Shown: in pieces, positions 7,228 to 13,851 of the stretch
Position numbering within the stretch: the stretch's first letter is position 1
How the letters are laid out: every line of letters starts with the position of its first letter
Assembly (NCBI GenBank): GCA_005239945.1
Contig: SBAY01000328.1
Span: 1-27,489 of the forward strand
Reading direction: 5' to 3'
DNA: 27,489 nt
Source: Nitrospira sp.
GTDB lineage: Bacteria > UBA9089 > CG2-30-40-21 > SBAY01
The notes under the pieces: model-generated
Databases searched by the model: none
What the model saw: only the letters and a program-made list of their open reading frames with translations
What the model was told of the DNA's origin: nothing
Program-made: the position numbers and the translations under genes

Positions 7228-8073
7228 TTAATTCTTTGGTAGGGTTAATTTTAATGCATCTATCTTAGTTTTTGCAGTATTAATTAAGTTATGATCAGGA
7301 TAGTCTTTTATGAATTGCTGATAAAGAGAGAAAGCCTCCTTTATCTTCTTTTTACTTTCATAAATCTTTGCCAGACGGTATAATGATTGGGCACCCCTAT
7401 CTGTCTTCTCATGCCTGATACTCATTTGTTGTAAGGTGGTCATCACACCATTCCAATCGTCTAATTTCTCATAGGTTTGAAGAATAATATCTTCCAACGC
7501 CATTACTAATTTTTTTTCAGAAGGATAATCATTTATAATCTTTTCATAATTAGTAATTGCATTCTTTAAAATCTCATCTGCCTGTTCATATTTCTTATGA
7601 TTTTCATAATATTGGGCGATATACTGAGGAAGTTGAATAGATATTGGAGTTAATGGGTACTCCTTCATAATCTTATTAAACACAGCTAATGCCTTATCCC
7701 ATTTATTCTCATGTTCATAAGAAAGGCCAATAAAAAATCTCGCTTGAAGGCACATGTCTATTTGATAAGGAAAATCCTGGATAATTTTTGTGAATTTTTC
7801 CCTTGCCTTTTTGAAATCCTTTTTAAGGAAATAAAGATGGGCTATGGCATACCTTACATTTTTAATGCCACTCCAATCGGGATTTGCCTTGATAATCTCC
7901 TCAAACTTTTTAATAGTCTGGTCTATCTGTGTTGGCTCTATTTTAGATGGATTTTTAGCTATCTGGGTATAGTCTTTATTAGCAAAATAATACATCCGCT
8001 CAAGTTTATATTCCTGAGTACAGCCGGTTAACAAAATAATCATACTTAACCACAAAATAAATAATTTTATCAC
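7228..8073 (-). CDS. TPR-containing outer-membrane or periplasmic lipoprotein (BamD/YbgF-like)
   Basis: The 281-aa protein has a lipoprotein signal: a hydrophobic stretch ending in the lipobox LLTGC with lipidated Cys18. The rest is helical repeats of the tetratricopeptide type, seen as recurring A-x4-F-x-K-I-x-x-x-Y/F-P segments (IKANPDW, IQDFPYQ, MKEYPLT, INDYPSE, IKDYPDH). These resemble BamD and YbgF/CpoB, which build protein assemblies in the envelope. It has no recognisable enzyme motif. It lies downstream of the membrane protein at 8144-9022 in the same direction, separated by a palindromic repeat, so the two are probably cotranscribed. Which envelope complex it serves cannot be told. 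Confidence 0.75.
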   Translation of the reverse strand: MIKLFILWLSMIILLTGCTQEYKLERMYYFANKDYTQIAKNPSKIEPTQIDQTIKKFEEIIKANPDWSGIKNVRYAIAHLYFLKKDFKKAREKFTKIIQDFPYQIDMCLQARFFIGLSYEHENKWDKALAVFNKIMKEYPLTPISIQLPQYIAQYYENHKKYEQADEILKNAITNYEKIINDYPSEKKLVMALEDIILQTYEKLDDWNGVMTTLQQMSIRHEKTDRGAQSLYRLAKIYESKKKIKEAFSLYQQFIKDYPDHNLINTAKTKIDALKLTLPKN

Positions 8074-8093
8074 CTTTTGCTCTCCTCATTATT

Positions 8094-8164
8094 AAAGTGA
8101 AAAGTTAAAAGTGAAAAGTGAAAAACAAACAACTTTTCGTGTTTCACTTTTCGTTTTTATCGTG
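8094..8164. repeat. Palindrome of GTGAAAAG words
   Basis: The left arm (8094-8126) repeats AAAGTGAAAAGTT-like words and the right arm (8133-8164) carries the complement, CTTTTCGTGTTTCACTTTTCG. On the minus strand the right arm encodes the last residues (DKNEK) and the stop codon of the membrane protein ending at 8144. It could form a hairpin between the two minus-strand genes. Confidence 0.65.
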
Positions 8165-9022
8165 CAAGAAAAGTAATGTAAGAGACGATATCCTAACTAC
8201 CTGGGTAAGCAAATAAAGACAAAATCCTAATCCCATAATTACAAAGACAACCTCAGGATAGAATTTATCCATCAATTGAACAAGCATCTTTTGTTTTATT
8301 AAGACGATTAAAGAATCAAAGATAGTTGGCACACAAATCAAGATAAAGGTAGGTAAAAACAGTTTGAAACCGAGTTTAAAACTTCTTTTCATAGACCCTA
8401 TAATTTTTTTCTTTTCAATCATTATTGCCGGAATACAGAAGGCAAAAAATGTTTCAATTACTAAACTTAAGAAAAAACAAAAATATTGTGTCAGACGAAA
8501 CATTCGCCAGGTGGGAATATGGATGAATTCTGCTACATCCTCCGTATAGAATTTCAAAACTAAAAAATTACCAAGCTGAAAGGTGCCAAATACTAAAAGT
8601 GTAACTATTATTCCTAATCCCAAAAGGATAAGGTACTTTTTAAGAGACAGTAAAAGATTACTTCCAAATTTAGGTATATTCCCCTCTTGTGCCTGATAAA
8701 TCATAGCTACCGTCATTCCGGTTATTAAAGTAGCAAAGATAACCGATAACACTATATCACCACAATCAAATAAAGTTGGTAACAGGACAAGATTGTAAGG
8801 GTAGTGACGATAAATTTCACCAAAAAAGACTTTGATAGGTGGACCTAATAGAGGTGAAAAAATTGGCAGATAGTTCAAAAAAAGAAAAACCAACAGAAGA
8901 ATTTCTAATAAAATCAAGATAAGAGATGGTAAAAATAGTTTTGGGTAACGCCACATCAAACGAAAACTCTCTTCCCAAATCAACCCACAGGTTTTAACCC
9001 CAATTCTTTTATTTTTTGTCAT
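8144..9022 (-). CDS. Integral membrane protein of unknown function
   Basis: From ATG 9022 the protein has 292 residues and about six hydrophobic segments, the first being LFLPSLILILLEILLLVFLF and the last VVFVIMGLGFCLYLLTQVV. The pattern of a soluble start, paired helices and an amphipathic FKLGFKLFLPT stretch resembles bacterial membrane proteins of the DUF975 or DUF4013 kind, but I cannot assign a family. The frame stays open upstream to an ATG at 9178, yet a near-consensus promoter (9030-9058) ends seven bases before ATG 9022, so I take 9022 as the start and the transcript as nearly leaderless. The C-terminus is encoded by the arm of a palindromic repeat. Confidence 0.65.
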   Translation of the reverse strand: MTKNKRIGVKTCGLIWEESFRLMWRYPKLFLPSLILILLEILLLVFLFLNYLPIFSPLLGPPIKVFFGEIYRHYPYNLVLLPTLFDCGDIVLSVIFATLITGMTVAMIYQAQEGNIPKFGSNLLLSLKKYLILLGLGIIVTLLVFGTFQLGNFLVLKFYTEDVAEFIHIPTWRMFRLTQYFCFFLSLVIETFFAFCIPAIMIEKKKIIGSMKRSFKLGFKLFLPTFILICVPTIFDSLIVLIKQKMLVQLMDKFYPEVVFVIMGLGFCLYLLTQVVRISSLTLLFLHDKNEK

Positions 9023-9029
9023 AAAAAAT

Positions 9030-9058
9030 ATTTTATCACAAATCGAGTGAAAAGTCAA
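9030..9058 (-). promoter_or_regulatory. Sigma-70-type promoter, minus strand
   Basis: On the minus strand TTGACT (9053-9058) and TAAAAT (9030-9035) are 17 bases apart. Transcription should begin at about 9022-9023, that is at the ATG of the membrane protein, giving a leaderless or almost leaderless messenger. Confidence 0.6.
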
Positions 9059-9072
9059 GATAAAATTTTTTA

Positions 9073-9101
9073 TTGACACAGGTAGAAATTTGTGGTAAAA
9101 T
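9073..9101 (+). promoter_or_regulatory. Sigma-70-type promoter of the DRTGG/redox operon
   Basis: TTGACA (9073-9078) and TAAAAT (9096-9101) are separated by exactly 17 bases. A start near 9108 leaves a leader of about 60 bases before ATG 9167. The sequence just before the -10 box (ATTTGTGGTAAAAT) is nearly the same as in the divergent minus-strand promoter (ATTTGTGATAAAAT). Confidence 0.75.
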
Positions 9102-9166
9102 AGTTTCTCATCATAGTTGAAGTAATAAATAAAATGTTTTAAGTTTTTTAGGAAGTAAAATAAATA

Positions 9167-9526
9167 ATGAAACTCCACGAAATAAAAGAAATTTTAGAGG
9201 CAGAAATTATATGTGATGACACCAATTTAGAGATAGAGATAAAAATGGGTTGTGGAGCGGATTTAATGAGTGATGTGCTGGCATTTATTAAATCAGAATC
9301 CCTTCTCCTGACAGGCTTGATTAATCCTCAAGTAATCCGCACCGCAGAAATGGCGGATATAAAGGCAATTTGCTTTGTACGGGGTAAAATGCCACTGTCT
9401 GAAACTATCAAGTTGGCTAAAGAAAAAAGAATCCCACTATTTTCAACTAAATTACCTATGTACGAATCCTGTGGCAGATTATATCAAAAAGGACTGTCTG
9501 GATGCTCAGAATATAAAGATAAATGA
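9167..9526 (+). CDS. DRTGG domain protein, first copy
   Basis: The 119-aa protein is built as a single DRTGG-like domain: MGCGADLMSDVLAFIKSES, then AICFVRGKMPLSETIKLAKEKRIPLFSTKLPMYE. DRTGG domains are thought to bind small ligands and often travel with CBS domains. Single-domain copies like this are regular members of gene sets around bifurcating hydrogenases and related NADH complexes in anaerobes. AGGAAG lies 11 bases before ATG 9167 and the last four bases overlap the next gene. It is paralogous in layout to the protein at 10463, with the CBS-ATPase between them. A regulatory role is inferred from context. Confidence 0.8.
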   Translation: MKLHEIKEILEAEIICDDTNLEIEIKMGCGADLMSDVLAFIKSESLLLTGLINPQVIRTAEMADIKAICFVRGKMPLSETIKLAKEKRIPLFSTKLPMYESCGRLYQKGLSGCSEYKDK

Positions 9527-10452
9527 AGAAAACAACACCTCTGATAAAAGAAAAAATTAGTATAATTCAAGAATTAACCTATGATTTAAAAGTAGGCGAG
9601 GTGATGAAAAAGGAAATCATTACGGTTAGTTCTGATAATTTAATTTACGATTTGCGTAATATTTTAAGGGAGAAACGCATCTCTGGGACACCTGTAGTGA
9701 ACAAGCAAGGCGAATTAATAGGTATAGTCAGTATTGAAGATTTTATTAAATGTTTGGCCTCGGGAGATATAAATGCTACTGTTTTTTCCAAAATGACTAA
9801 AAATGTAGAAATTTTATACGAAGATGAACTGTTGGTTTCTGCCATTAATAAATTCGATAGATTTGGTTATGGTAGATTTCCGGTAATCGAAAGAGGAACC
9901 AAGAAGTTAGTTGGAATTATAACTAAAGGGGATATTATTCATGGATTATTGCAAAGATTAGAGAATGAATTACAAGAGGAGGAGATTAAACGATTTCGGG
10001 CAAGCCATATATTTGAGGATATTATTGCTGATGAGACAACGCTAAAGTTTCAATATAAGGTTGTGGGAGGAGATTTTAGTCAGGCAGGAAAAGTGGCCAG
10101 TGGATTGAAAAAAAACTTAACTCGCCTGGGTATTCCTCCAGCAATCATCAGACGGGTTAGCATTGCTACTTACGAAGCAGAGATGAATATTGTGATTTAT
10201 ACACAGGGAGGAGAAATTACTGCCTTTGTCCAGGCTCATCAGATTGAGGTTAGGGCAAAGGATACAGGACCGGGAATTCCTGATATCAAAAAGGCAATGC
10301 AACCAGGCTTTTCTACTGCCCCGGAATGGGTCAGGGAATTAGGATTTGGCGCAGGAATGGGATTAAATAACATCCAACAGTGTAGCGATAAAATGATTTT
10401 GAGGTCTAAAGTCGGCAAGGGAACACAGATAAAAATGCTCATTTTTTATTGA
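9523..10452 (+). CDS. Two CBS domains fused to a GHKL (RsbW-like) ATPase domain
   Basis: The 309-aa protein has two CBS domains (about 22-82 and 88-145), which usually bind adenosine nucleotides, and a C-terminal histidine-kinase-type ATPase domain of the anti-sigma-factor class. The latter shows the N-box (EAEMN, 218-222), G1 DTGPGIP (247-253) and G2 GFGAGMGL (274-281). There is no receptor or phosphoaccepting His domain, so it may be a Ser/Thr kinase of the RsbW type that senses AMP/ATP through CBS. The start ATGA overlaps the preceding gene. Genes with this fusion recur beside hydABC-like operons; a role in controlling the redox complex is inferred. Confidence 0.88.
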   Translation: MKKTTPLIKEKISIIQELTYDLKVGEVMKKEIITVSSDNLIYDLRNILREKRISGTPVVNKQGELIGIVSIEDFIKCLASGDINATVFSKMTKNVEILYEDELLVSAINKFDRFGYGRFPVIERGTKKLVGIITKGDIIHGLLQRLENELQEEEIKRFRASHIFEDIIADETTLKFQYKVVGGDFSQAGKVASGLKKNLTRLGIPPAIIRRVSIATYEAEMNIVIYTQGGEITAFVQAHQIEVRAKDTGPGIPDIKKAMQPGFSTAPEWVRELGFGAGMGLNNIQQCSDKMILRSKVGKGTQIKMLIFY

Positions 10453-10462
10453 TAGGGTAAGA

Positions 10463-10810
10463 ATGGTCATGAAATTAAGAGAGATAGTCAAAGAACTAAA
10501 TTTAGAGGTCAAGACAGGTGATGACCGATTAAATACTGAAATCACTGGCGGTTATGCCTCTGATTTGCTTTCTGATGTCATGGCAAATGCCCAAAAAGGA
10601 AATATCTGGATTACCTTACAGATACATCAAAATATCGTTGCCGTAGCTACTTTAAAAGAGATAGCAGGAATTATATTAGTTAATGGTCGTTGCCCCGAAG
10701 AAGATACCCTACAAAAGGCAATACAAGAAAAAATACCTATTTTAGTAAGTAAATTATCGACCTTTGAATTAGTTGGTTCACTATATCAACTTGGTATTAA
10801 TAATGCTTAA
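10463..10810 (+). CDS. DRTGG domain protein, second copy
   Basis: The 115-aa protein again is a lone DRTGG domain: ITGGYASDLLSDVMANA, IAGIILVNGRCPEEDTLQKA, then IPILVSKLSTFELVGSLYQLGI. AGGG is five bases before ATG 10463. Its 3' end overlaps the PHP gene by eight bases. It shares pattern and length with the first copy at 9167, so the two may form a heteromer around the CBS-ATPase encoded between them. Ligand and function are unknown. Confidence 0.82.
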   Translation: MVMKLREIVKELNLEVKTGDDRLNTEITGGYASDLLSDVMANAQKGNIWITLQIHQNIVAVATLKEIAGIILVNGRCPEEDTLQKAIQEKIPILVSKLSTFELVGSLYQLGINNA

Positions 10811-11543
10811 AACATTTAGAGCGGATTTGCATATCCATACCTGTTTGTCTCCATGTGGCGATCTGGAAATGACACCTTCAGCTATTGTCAAGGAGGCAAA
10901 AAGGCGTGGATTAGATATAATTGGGATATGCGACCATAATTCAGCCGAAAATATTATGGCCACCCAAAGAGCCGGACAAAAGGAAGGAATAACCGTTATT
11001 GCAGGGATTGAAGTTACATCAGCAGAAGAGGTACACATCTTAGCCCTGTTCAATGATTCTGCAAAGGCAATTCAACTTCAAACTATCGTTTATGAACACC
11101 TCCTGCCCGGGGTCAACAACGAAGCGACCTTTGGAGAACAGGTAGTGGTTAATGAAGATGATGAGGTGTTAGAATTCAATCAGCGTCTATTGATTGGGGC
11201 AACATCACTTTCATTACAAAAGGTAGTGGCAAGCATCCATTCACTAAGTGGGTTAGCTATGGCTGCTCATATCGACCGACAGGCATTTGGTATCATTGGC
11301 CAGTTAGGATTTGTTCCTGCGGATTCAGGATTGGATGGTATGGAGGTATCCCCTCGAATTTCCTGTCAAGAGGCAAGAGTGAAATTTCCTCAGGCTAATA
11401 ACTTTGGATTAGTAACCTTTTCTGATGCACATTACCTTCAGGATATTGGAAAAGCATTTACGCAATTTTTAATAAAAGAACCTGTGCTGGAAGAAATATA
11501 CAAGGCATTGAAAAATAAAGATGGAAGACAAATAATTCTTTGA
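10803..11543 (+). CDS. PHP-domain phosphoesterase (TrpH-like)
   Basis: The 246-aa protein has the metal-binding residues of PHP phosphoesterases: DLH10-I-H12, D44-H45 in ICDHNS, E in AGIEVTSAEEVHILALF, H156 in AAHID and D208-x-H210 in FSDAHY. TrpH-like members hydrolyse nucleotides such as 3',5'-phosphoadenosine or short RNAs; the substrate here is not known. ATG 10803 overlaps the previous gene by eight bases and starts close to the conserved domain. PHP genes accompany DRTGG, CBS-ATPase and Nuo-like genes in many anaerobes. The TGA stop lies within the 9-bp duplication made by element A2, which inserted exactly at the end of this gene. Confidence 0.85.
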   Translation: MLKTFRADLHIHTCLSPCGDLEMTPSAIVKEAKRRGLDIIGICDHNSAENIMATQRAGQKEGITVIAGIEVTSAEEVHILALFNDSAKAIQLQTIVYEHLLPGVNNEATFGEQVVVNEDDEVLEFNQRLLIGATSLSLQKVVASIHSLSGLAMAAHIDRQAFGIIGQLGFVPADSGLDGMEVSPRISCQEARVKFPQANNFGLVTFSDAHYLQDIGKAFTQFLIKEPVLEEIYKALKNKDGRQIIL

Positions 11544-11725
11544 TCTGAACTTCAATTCAGACATTAGACTTCAGACTTTAGACATCAGACTTAGAGTAAG
11601 CGTTCAGCGGTCAGATAGAGAAAAAGATAATGTATAAACACTTGTCTCATCCAAAAACTGAAAGCTTAAACTTCCGGCTCACCGCTTACGACTTAAGTCT
11701 AATGTCTGAATTGAAGTGATCTGAA
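11541..11725. mobile_element. Palindromic MITE-like element, copy A2, with perfect 9-bp target duplication
   Basis: The element 11550-11716 begins CTTCAATTCAGACATTAG and ends with its exact complement over 22 bases. It is flanked by TGATCTGAA at 11541-11549 and 11717-11725. The loop, from GAAAAAGATAATGTAT to CTCATCCAAAA, matches copy A1 nearly base for base, and both right arms contain CTGAAAGCTTAA and CTTCCGGCT. The left duplication holds the stop codon of the PHP gene. The insertion separates the signalling genes from the promoter that follows at 11734. Confidence 0.88.
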
Positions 11726-11733
11726 AAATTCTA

Positions 11734-11762
11734 TTGAAAAAAATTCTAATTCATGGTATAAT
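11734..11762 (+). promoter_or_regulatory. Sigma-70-type promoter of the NuoEFG-like operon
   Basis: TTGAAA (11734-11739), 17 bases, TATAAT (11757-11762): a perfect -10 box. Transcription should start near 11769, 40 bases before the TTG start of the GHKL ATPase. It lies just outside the A2 element, so the downstream genes can be expressed without the upstream group. Confidence 0.75.
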
Positions 11763-11808
11763 AATTTAATTACATTAGCAATTTTATAAACAGAAGGTAA
11801 ATAGCCCT

Positions 11809-12339
11809 TTGGAAGACTTATCATTACATATTTTAGATGTGGTAGAAAACTCCATTTTAGCCGGTGCAAAGAGAATCGAAATAAAGGTCCACGAAAATAT
11901 AGCAGCAAACCTTCTTTTAATTAAGATAAAAGACGATGGCAAAGGGATGGATGAAGATACCCTAAAAAAAATCCTTGATCCATTTTTTACGACCAAAAGG
12001 GCTAAAAAGGTAGGCCTGGGGCTTTCTTTACTCGCACAAGCAGCAAAGGAAAGTGGTGGATTACTCGAAGTAAAGTCAAAAAAAAACAAAGGAACAACGG
12101 TCTCTGCGACTTTCCAAGACAACCATATCGACCGTAAACCTATGGGTAATATGGCACAAACTATGATGACATTGATTGTAGGAAATAAAGATGTAGATTT
12201 CTTGTATCAACACAAAAAAGGGAATTTATGCTATTGCTTAGATACAACTAAAATAAAAAACAGCCTGGAGGGAGTGCCAATTAATGACCCTGCAGTGATA
12301 AAGGCTATTCAAAAAGACCTTGAGAAAAATTTAAGGTAA
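11809..12339 (+). CDS. Stand-alone GHKL ATPase-domain protein
   Basis: The 176-aa protein is little more than a histidine-kinase-type ATPase domain: N14 in VVENSILAGA, G1 DDGKGM (42-47), FFTTK (59-63), G2 GLGLSL (69-74) and GTTVSATF as the final strand. No dimerisation or phosphoacceptor His segment precedes it. The last 60 residues are not conserved in the histidine kinase family. Proteins of this shape occur at the head of HydABC and related operons and may act as Ser kinases or ligand sensors. The start is TTG 11809, with AAGG eleven bases upstream; no ATG fits the conserved N-terminus. It is the first gene behind the promoter at 11734. Confidence 0.82.
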   Translation: MEDLSLHILDVVENSILAGAKRIEIKVHENIAANLLLIKIKDDGKGMDEDTLKKILDPFFTTKRAKKVGLGLSLLAQAAKESGGLLEVKSKKNKGTTVSATFQDNHIDRKPMGNMAQTMMTLIVGNKDVDFLYQHKKGNLCYCLDTTKIKNSLEGVPINDPAVIKAIQKDLEKNLR

Positions 12340-12351
12340 AAAACCAGGGTT

Positions 12352-12413
12352 AAACAAAACGAGGAATTTGATGCCAAAAGTTTCAGGATTCACAATCCTT
12401 TCCTTGTTTTATT
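12352..12413. repeat. Imperfect inverted repeat before the NuoE-like gene
   Basis: AAACAAAACGAGGAA at 12352-12366 faces TTCCTTGTTTTATT at 12400-12413, with 12 of 14 positions pairing; between them GGATT-CAC-AATCC forms a small second hairpin. It may attenuate or process the messenger between the ATPase and the NuoE-like gene. Confidence 0.5.
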
Positions 12414-12440
12414 GCTTTACTAATATTAAGAGGTGTGATT

Positions 12441-12935
12441 ATGGCAAATGAATGTCAATGTAAAAAAAATGAAATAACCAGGGAGCAATTGGCTCAGATA
12501 GATAGTATAATTGAAAGGTATGGTGCCAGGCAAAATTATCTTATACTTGTATTAAAAGAAACACAGGAATTATTTGGTTATCTACCTGCACAAATTCAAC
12601 GCTATATTGCCCGAGGACTTAATCTTAATCCAAGCCAGGTATTTGGTGTAGTATCTTTTTATTCCTTTTTTACTATGGTGCCCAGGGGAAGACATACGAT
12701 ACGGGTTTGTCTGGGAACAGCATGTTATGTAAAAAGAAGTGATGAGGTTTTAGAAAAACTTAAGGATAAATTAGATGTTGAAGTAGGTAAAATGACGCAA
12801 GATGGAAGATATTCGTTAGAGAGTGTCAGGTGTTTAGGTGCTTGTGGTTTAGCACCGGTGGTAGTCGTAGATAACGATACCCACGGTGCAGTTGACTCGG
12901 TTAAAATTATGGATATTATCAATCAATATAATTAA
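12441..12935 (+). CDS. nuoE: NuoE/HydC-like subunit, thioredoxin-fold 2Fe-2S protein
   Basis: This 164-aa protein is the 24-kDa-type subunit that passes electrons to or from the NADH-oxidising flavin subunit. The N-terminal helical bundle (15-75) ends with NPSQVFGVVSFYSFF, the family signature. The 2Fe-2S ligands are C90 and C95 (VCLGTAC) and C131 and C135 (RCLGACG). ATG 12441 has AGAGG seven bases upstream. The partner flavin subunit is encoded at 13852. In bifurcating hydrogenases the equivalent is HydC; here the large subunit is not a hydrogenase, so I use the Nuo name. Two extra Cys near the N-terminus (C5, C7) have no known role. Confidence 0.92.
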   Translation: MANECQCKKNEITREQLAQIDSIIERYGARQNYLILVLKETQELFGYLPAQIQRYIARGLNLNPSQVFGVVSFYSFFTMVPRGRHTIRVCLGTACYVKRSDEVLEKLKDKLDVEVGKMTQDGRYSLESVRCLGACGLAPVVVVDNDTHGAVDSVKIMDIINQYN

Positions 12936-13009
12936 AAGTTAAAAATTAAAAATTAAAAGTTACAATCCTTATTAATTTTTAACTTTTAATTTTTAATTTT
13001 TAATTAAAA
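12930..13009. repeat. Palindrome of TTAAAAATTAAAAG words
   Basis: Arms at 12930-12962 and 12971-13009 are built from AAAAGTTAAAAATTAAAAATT and its complement and pair almost fully around a short loop (CAATCCTT). The left arm overlaps the stop of the NuoE-like gene. The ribosome site AGAGGAGG of the next gene follows directly. Confidence 0.7.
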
Positions 13010-13024
13010 GAGGAGGTTAAAAAT

Positions 13025-13408
13025 ATGGCGGGATTGACTGTAGAGGATTTAAAAAAGATTAAGGCGGCTCATCAGGCAACAGCGACATTGCGGGAAGGCG
13101 GATTTAGAGCTAAGGTGACGGTTCACATGGGTACCTGTGGCATTGCCGCCGGATCCCGAAAGGTGATGACAGCTTTAATAGATGAAGTGGCAAAAAGGGA
13201 AATAAAGGATATTGTTATTACTACCTCTGGTTGTGCCGGCTTATGCAGTCGTGAGCCAATGGCTACAGTTGAATTAGTTGGAAAACCTCCGATAAAATAT
13301 GTTGACCTAAATGAAGAAAAAATAGTCAAAATACTTACTGAACATGTTCTTGCGGGTAATCCTGTTAAGGAGTATGCCTTAGTCATGGGTAGTGAAACAA
13401 CTTATTGA
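13025..13408 (+). CDS. Small thioredoxin-like 2Fe-2S ferredoxin of the NADH complex
   Basis: The 127-aa protein is a stand-alone version of the thioredoxin-like ferredoxin domain found at the N-terminus of HydB/NuoF-type subunits. It shows HMGTC38GIAAGSRKVM and SGC70AGLC74SREP. Only three of the usual four cluster Cys are seen, the first being replaced in VHMGT, as I recall from other members of this small family. An AGAGGAGG site lies just upstream of ATG 13025. It should exchange electrons with the NuoE- or NuoF-like subunit, whose genes flank it. Confidence 0.85.
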   Translation: MAGLTVEDLKKIKAAHQATATLREGGFRAKVTVHMGTCGIAAGSRKVMTALIDEVAKREIKDIVITTSGCAGLCSREPMATVELVGKPPIKYVDLNEEKIVKILTEHVLAGNPVKEYALVMGSETTY

Positions 13409-13417
13409 GGAGGAAAA

Positions 13418-13828
13418 ATGGGAAGGATTTTAATTGATGTCCATGTTACAAACTTTGGAGATATACTTACAAACCAGAAAGAAGTCAGAACGATAGAGGT
13501 AAAAGATGCACTTGTTGATACAGGAGCTGCTATGCTCTGTCTCCATAAAGACCAGATTGAAAAATTGGGCTTGATGTTTTTGAGGAAAATAGCTCTGAAA
13601 ACGGCTAATGGATTGGTTGAAAGAGATATTTTTGGAGTAGCCCGGGTAGAAATAGAAGAAAGGGAGAGTGAGTTTGATGTTGTCCAAATACCGGATGATG
13701 TACCGGCATTGGTTGGATACATAGTTTTGGAACAATTAGATCTTATAGTTTCTCCTTCAATCCAGAAGCTTATTCCAAACCCGGATTCAAAGGGTAAATA
13801 TGCCTTAGATTTATATCTGGAAAGATAA
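13418..13828 (+). CDS. Clan AA (retropepsin-like) aspartyl protease, first intact copy
   Basis: The 136-aa protein is the size of one retropepsin monomer. It has the active-site triad D34-T-G-A in DALVDTGAAMLCLHKDQ, a middle strand TANGLVERDIFGVARVEI and the ending ALVGYIVLEQLDLIVSPSIQKLIPNPDS, the clan AA pattern of small bacterial aspartyl protease-like proteins. It would act as a homodimer. A GGAGG lies just before ATG 13418, which starts nine bases after the ferredoxin stop, so it is cotranscribed with the redox subunits although it has no known link to them. It is paralogous to 15756-16136 and to the remnant at 2-127. Whether it cuts a protein or serves in a toxin-like module is unknown. 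Confidence 0.8.
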   Translation: MGRILIDVHVTNFGDILTNQKEVRTIEVKDALVDTGAAMLCLHKDQIEKLGLMFLRKIALKTANGLVERDIFGVARVEIEERESEFDVVQIPDDVPALVGYIVLEQLDLIVSPSIQKLIPNPDSKGKYALDLYLER

Positions 13829-13851
13829 ATGGGGAAGGGAGAGTTGAAAGA

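Noticed and set aside
7711..8031. Plus-strand 106-aa ORF opposite the lipoprotein gene
   Set aside because: The minus-strand gene has a lipobox and TPR pattern; the opposite frame shows no recognisable motif.
9023..9178. N-terminal extension of the membrane protein from ATG 9178
   Set aside because: The extension crosses both promoters and would overlap the divergent gene; its residues are Phe/Tyr/Lys-rich, as expected from AT-rich spacer DNA.
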